This document shows, piece by piece, positions 60,150-64,000 of a stretch of 64,000 nt of DNA (positions are counted from its first letter, which is position 1; every line of letters starts with the position of its first letter). The stretch spans positions 6,108,821 to 6,172,820 of the forward strand of contig JAQFVV010006203.1 of assembly GCA_028023455.1 (NCBI GenBank). Direction: 5' to 3'. The DNA comes from Epiperipatus broadwayi (Eukaryota; Onychophora; Udeonychophora; Euonychophora; Peripatidae). Position numbers and translations under genes: made by a program. The notes below the pieces were generated by a model, which saw nothing but the letters and a program-made list of their open reading frames with translations, had not been told where the DNA came from and ran no database searches.

Positions 60150-60840
60150 ATATCTGAAGCAGGATAAAGTAAATGGCCTTGGTTTTACAACTTCCAAGAA
60201 TGGAAAGAAAAATATTGTTTTGTGGAAATAAAGGGATGTGCTGTATGTCTTTCGTGCAATTGCAACATAACAATTAAAATATAATATTGAAAGGCATTTT
60301 GAATTTGAACATAATACCTCGATTAAAAATGTGCTTTGAAGTGATATTAGAAGAAAAAATAAATTGTTTCAAGAAAAAAAAAATTATCGAACCAGTAATC
60401 ATTGTTTTAAAAAGGTACAGGATAAATCTAAATGTTACTATATCATCATTCAAAATTGTACATTTTCTTGCAAAGAAAAGAAAATCATATTTAGATGAGG
60501 AATTATTTAAGGATGCTTTATCATCTGGATCAATTCCCTTTTCGATACTTTCTCTAACAATTGAGAGATATTCGCTACAATAAATGATTTACAATTATCA
60601 TGAAATATGATGAAAAAAAGAAGTGCTGAAATATTTGCTAATATCAAAGATCAACTTGAAACTGATAGGGATAGGTGCTCTTGGTATTCATTTCAAATGA
60701 ATGAATGAATCTTTAGATGCAATGGGGGCATCTCAATTAATAATAAGAAGAATAGTTTTCAAAGATTACTCTGTGAAAGAAGAAAAATTATATCTTTTGC
60801 CAATGAAAGAAAGAAATGAATTTGATTGATATTTAATTAA
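60150..60840 (+). pseudogene. Decayed hAT-like transposase with BED-type zinc finger
   Basis: Across several frames the pieces fall in the order expected of the zf-BED/hAT transposase family (ZMYM/SCAND3-like). A zinc finger 'FVEIKGCAVCLSCNCNITIK' (CxxC) continues after a frameshift near 60276 as 'YNIERHFEFEHNTS' (HxxxxH). Then 'ISSFKIVHFLAKKRKSYLDE' and 'ELFKDAL' follow (the 'S..ia.k.KPfsdgefiK..l' block). Next come 'AEIFANIKDQLE', and 'ESLDAMGASQLIIRRIVFKD' with 'YSVKEEKLYLLPMK' (the block after the first catalytic Asp, 'DESTD...aqL.ifiR.v'). The first catalytic Asp region is decayed. The 98-codon frame 60287-60583 covers part. The C-terminal RNase-H half is not seen. Inactive. Confidence 0.7.
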
Positions 60841-63800
60841 AAAATAATTGTATCCCTTTGGTCTTCTAAAATGATGCTTTAGTATGTGAAAAAATGTGAG
60901 AACAATAAAATGGTAATATTTGAAAAAAAAATTTTTTTTAGAAATATTTAGATTTAAAAAATGTAAAACACTAAATAAATTTATAAAAGAAATGATAAAT
61001 AGGTTTTTTAGGAGTTTGTGTTCAGACACTAAATTTTAGAACTATATTGGAAAATTCAACCTTAATTGAAATAAATAATTATTAAAATAATATTTTTTTA
61101 ATTTAATTTTTTAAATTTAAAAAAAAAAAAACGATTCTATGGGATTTGAATCAGGGGGTGAATACTGGATTCAAATCATCTTTCCAAAGATAAGTACATA
61201 TTTTTTGTAAGTCAAAGCTAGAAAAAAAACAAAAAACAATAGCATGTCATGTCATTGTATATTTTGATAACATGTTCTACTTTCACACATACTTTCAAAA
61301 AGGTTTCCACACCTATTTTAAAAGGTTAAAATGTACTTAAAGCAGCTATAATATTACACTTCAGTCTGCTTATTTTAAGTCAGGCAAGAAGAGGCATTGA
61401 AATTGCTTATCAGATACTTTCAAGTATAGTTACTTTTACATACTGTATATATACAAATTAATGGCAGATACAACCTAGCCTAAATATCACTACAGTAGTA
61501 AAATTAATTATGCTTGGCTGAGTCTAGACAATATATCTTTTATATTTGTTGCCTGAGAAAATCACTATAATGTTTGCACTTAATAAATTTGATGTATTTA
61601 CATTATAAGGTTTATATATGCATATCTTTTACAAAATGCAATTTTTAATTCTTGTCACATTAGTGAGGATTTTTTTCCTATTATTAAAATTTAATAATAT
61701 AGTATATATAACAAATATATATATATTCTCTTAGTAGTATAATTATATATTTTACCATATATTTATTATAAACTATAATTGGATTCTGCTATATACACAA
61801 AAATTGATAAAATATTGCATGTTTTAATCATTTTATCAATTGCATATCATTTGAGTGTGTGTGTGCGCGCTAAACTTTGAAATTGATTCTTGATATATTT
61901 GTTCAGAATTCACTGTTCTAAGATCATTAAACAATGTCCACTTTTTTATGCATTTTATTATATTACAAGATATCTCTAGATTTAAAATGTAAAATAAATT
62001 AAGAGATTACAAGCGATAACAAAAGACCACTGATGATAACATAAAGAATTTAATAAATACATTAGTAACTATGTACAGATTTAATATGATGTACCATTCA
62101 TGATTATTGTTATCATTTGGTCATAGTACTGAATTGTCTTCGGGCAAAGAACTTATATACTTACATTTATAAATATTCTCAAACGTAATATTCTTATAAA
62201 TAAAATATAAACGTTTTACTTCGGTGATAAAAATAATAACAAGGAGATAAAAACAAAAATTTAAGTCAAGCGTTGGTGGCCGAGTGGTCAGCATAGCTGC
62301 CAAGCAGTTGTCCGATGCTTTGACACATGAGAAAAAAATAATAATAATTAAAATAGAACCTCTTTCTTTCAAACTGAAAAATGTTTTTTCTATTTCAATC
62401 AAGTTTTAAAATATCAAGTTTTTAATTATGATTTAACATTACTTATAAATATTCCTAATATGGTAAATTTTTATCATACTTGCAATTATCGTAAATGAAT
62501 TTACTTCATTAGAAAGTTCAAGATACTTTAATGTGTGAATTTAAAAAGAAAAAAGAAAAAAATTGGTAACACTTTTCTAACAATTTTTTAAAATAATTAA
62601 AATATTGAGGGGGGGGGGAGCATTCATCTTGCCGACTTTTCATTAGATCAAAAATGCTCTCCTAATAATGCCTACTACTTTTACATAAATGATCATTATA
62701 AAAATTAATCATAAAATCCATTAAATAACTAACTTCATATTCTTTTCTTGAATCACAAATCAATCATTTAGCATCATATTCTCATCTCTTGTTCTGCAAT
62801 ATTCATTAGCAAAAAAAAAATACTATTAATATTAAAATTATTTCACTTCTTTTATATATATTTTTAGTAAATCGGATAGTGGTGACAAAGTAATACCTAC
62901 AAATTATAATAATAGTAGTAGTAATAGTAATTGGTAAAGACTTCCATCAGTGATGTTCAAAGCATACTAATATAAAATTTAGCAGAAAATCGATTGAAGA
63001 ATTTTACCTCTATTATTGTGTTAAACTGCATAGGTCAAAACCTAAGAATTAACAATAATAAATAAGAAGTCTATCTACAATTGTTTACTAATTAATAGAG
63101 TCAATAAATTACATTATCCATTGAACAGAAACATGAATAGATCTGGGACCAAAGAAATGCCTAATGATATCAAGTAATTTTTAGTTATATCCACAATTTT
63201 TTTTATTTCATTAAAAAAAAAAAAGTGATTATATATCCATAAGCTTCTAAATAGAAAATCACTACCATTATTATTTAATTGTCAAAAACTGTGTCCACAT
63301 AAAACATCCTATTCTCCAAATTTTTCTGTTTTATTTTTTAAAACTTGATAGCTATTTCCCTCTTTAAAATTATCAATCAGCTAATTTCTACTTATTTTCT
63401 TCAAATCTCTACATCAACTTACAAACATCTTTCATAATTAGTTTTGCCTCTAAGTTCATGTTTAATCCTGTTATTCTTTCTAGTAAAATTATTTCAAAAA
63501 AATGTTTTCATTTATAAATTTTTACACTTCTTTATCCATTACTAGTTTTATCTTTACCACTTACTTTTTAAGATCTCATCAAAATCCACACTCTAAAAAC
63601 TTCACTCACTTTTCTTTAATAGATAATGTCATTAGCTTACTTAAAATTGTTTTAAAGTTTTGTAACAGTGGAGTTAATAAAAATAAAACACATGACTATT
63701 CCATTCAATTGGCCAAACTTAATTCCTCCCCCCCCCCCCAATTAAGAATTGCTCCAGGACACTCTCATTTTAGAGATAGCCATTCCACAACTGTGCCAAA

Positions 63801-64000
63801 AACCACAAAACATTGAAATTGATAGAATACTTGTAATAAAAGAAGTATATAGACAATAGTATGTCATATATGGAAGGTGACTTTTGTTTTGTTTGGATAA
63901 TATTATCTGATGGGGATGCAATTGTTATGCCTTGCACTAAAAAAATATGTTGATTATAGTACATTGTAAACACATTTAATTAGTATTAGTTAAATGTTTT
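60841..64000. other. AT-rich spacer with a tRNA-like stub
   Basis: Apart from the stub at 62270 it contains A/T runs, a (TA)n near 61711-61723, (GT)n(GC)n near 61855-61870, a G-run at 62609-62619, a C-run at 63729-63740 and (TAG)n near 62912-62928. The frames at 62121, 63502 and 63770 are not recognised. Confidence 0.5.
62270..62335 (+). repeat. tRNA-like stub (tRNA relic or SINE head)
   Basis: 'gcgttggtggccgagtggtc' followed by 'agcatagctgcc' resembles the 5' half of a Ser/Leu-type tRNA, including a polymerase III box A (tggccgagtgg, 62276-62286). No convincing anticodon stem, box B or 3' end follows, so it is not a functional tRNA. It may be the head of a tRNA-derived SINE or a tRNA pseudogene. 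Confidence 0.4.

Noticed and set aside
60287-60583. 98-codon frame as an intact small gene
   Set aside because: It covers only the middle of a hAT/BED transposase relic; upstream and downstream parts lie in other frames.
62270-62335. Functional tRNA gene
   Set aside because: Only a box A-like 5' half is present; no anticodon arm, box B or acceptor closure could be drawn.
1-64000. Bacterial-type features (operons, CRISPR, Shine-Dalgarno sites, riboswitches)
   Set aside because: The window is clearly eukaryotic repeat-rich DNA; no regularly spaced direct repeats with unique spacers and no gene clusters are present.

Overview
This window is eukaryotic, intergenic and extremely AT-rich (by eye about three quarters A+T; not computed). 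It has long A and T runs, many (TA)n, (CA)n and (CT)n microsatellites, and no long intact reading frame on either strand. I found no host gene, rRNA, intact tRNA, CRISPR array or operon-like structure that I can defend. What can be supported is a graveyard of transposable elements: RTE-type LINEs, a second LINE with a C-terminal Cys/His knuckle, Penelope-like elements with GIY-YIG endonuclease, a mariner-like transposase remnant, a hAT/BED transposase remnant, a hAT miniature element with a perfect 8-bp target duplication, and many foldback (inverted-repeat) elements. This mix fits an invertebrate metazoan genome. I cannot name the species or the phylum with confidence.

Layout. 1-10.5 kb: AT-rich spacer with three hairpin elements (2.77, 5.58 and 6.28 kb) and a ~1 kb dispersed repeat (6.6-7.6 kb) that recurs inverted at 59.3-60.0 kb. 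10.5-16.3 kb: a dense cluster holding a direct-repeat pair around a near-perfect palindrome, a ~1.17 kb element with long terminal inverted repeats, a decayed minus-strand RTE LINE, and a decayed mariner-like copy. 16.3-20.3 kb: spacer. 20.3-25.5 kb: a foldback element, a Penelope-like GIY-YIG fragment, a head-to-tail chain of four 5'-truncated LINE copies (one split by a 249-bp insertion with an 11-bp duplication), and a ~720-bp foldback element. 25.5-34.8 kb: spacer with a MITE, a ~380-bp tandem duplication, an LTR-like fragment and a ~470-bp foldback element.

34.86-39.2 kb: a second minus-strand RTE copy, split by ~1.9 kb of foreign DNA. 39.2-47.8 kb: spacer with dispersed SINE-like pieces and small tandem duplications. 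47.8-49.5 kb: the hAT miniature element, a Penelope-like C-terminal fragment and another foldback copy. 49.8-52.0 kb: a decayed minus-strand coding-like block with diverged tandem repeats that I do not recognise. 52-58 kb: spacer with small duplications and one GC-richer patch. 58.0-59.2 kb: the longest open frame of the window (301 aa), a Penelope-like RT/GIY-YIG C-terminus. 59.3-60.8 kb: the inverted dispersed repeat copy and the hAT/BED remnant. 60.8-64 kb: spacer with a tRNA-like stub.

The elements do not form a pathway. Every coding remnant examined carries stops or frameshifts, and several have lost catalytic residues: FAGD in RTE copy B, YVDN in the Penelope-like RT, SHEA in the mariner-like remnant. 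Most short open frames not listed here look like chance or antisense shadows.
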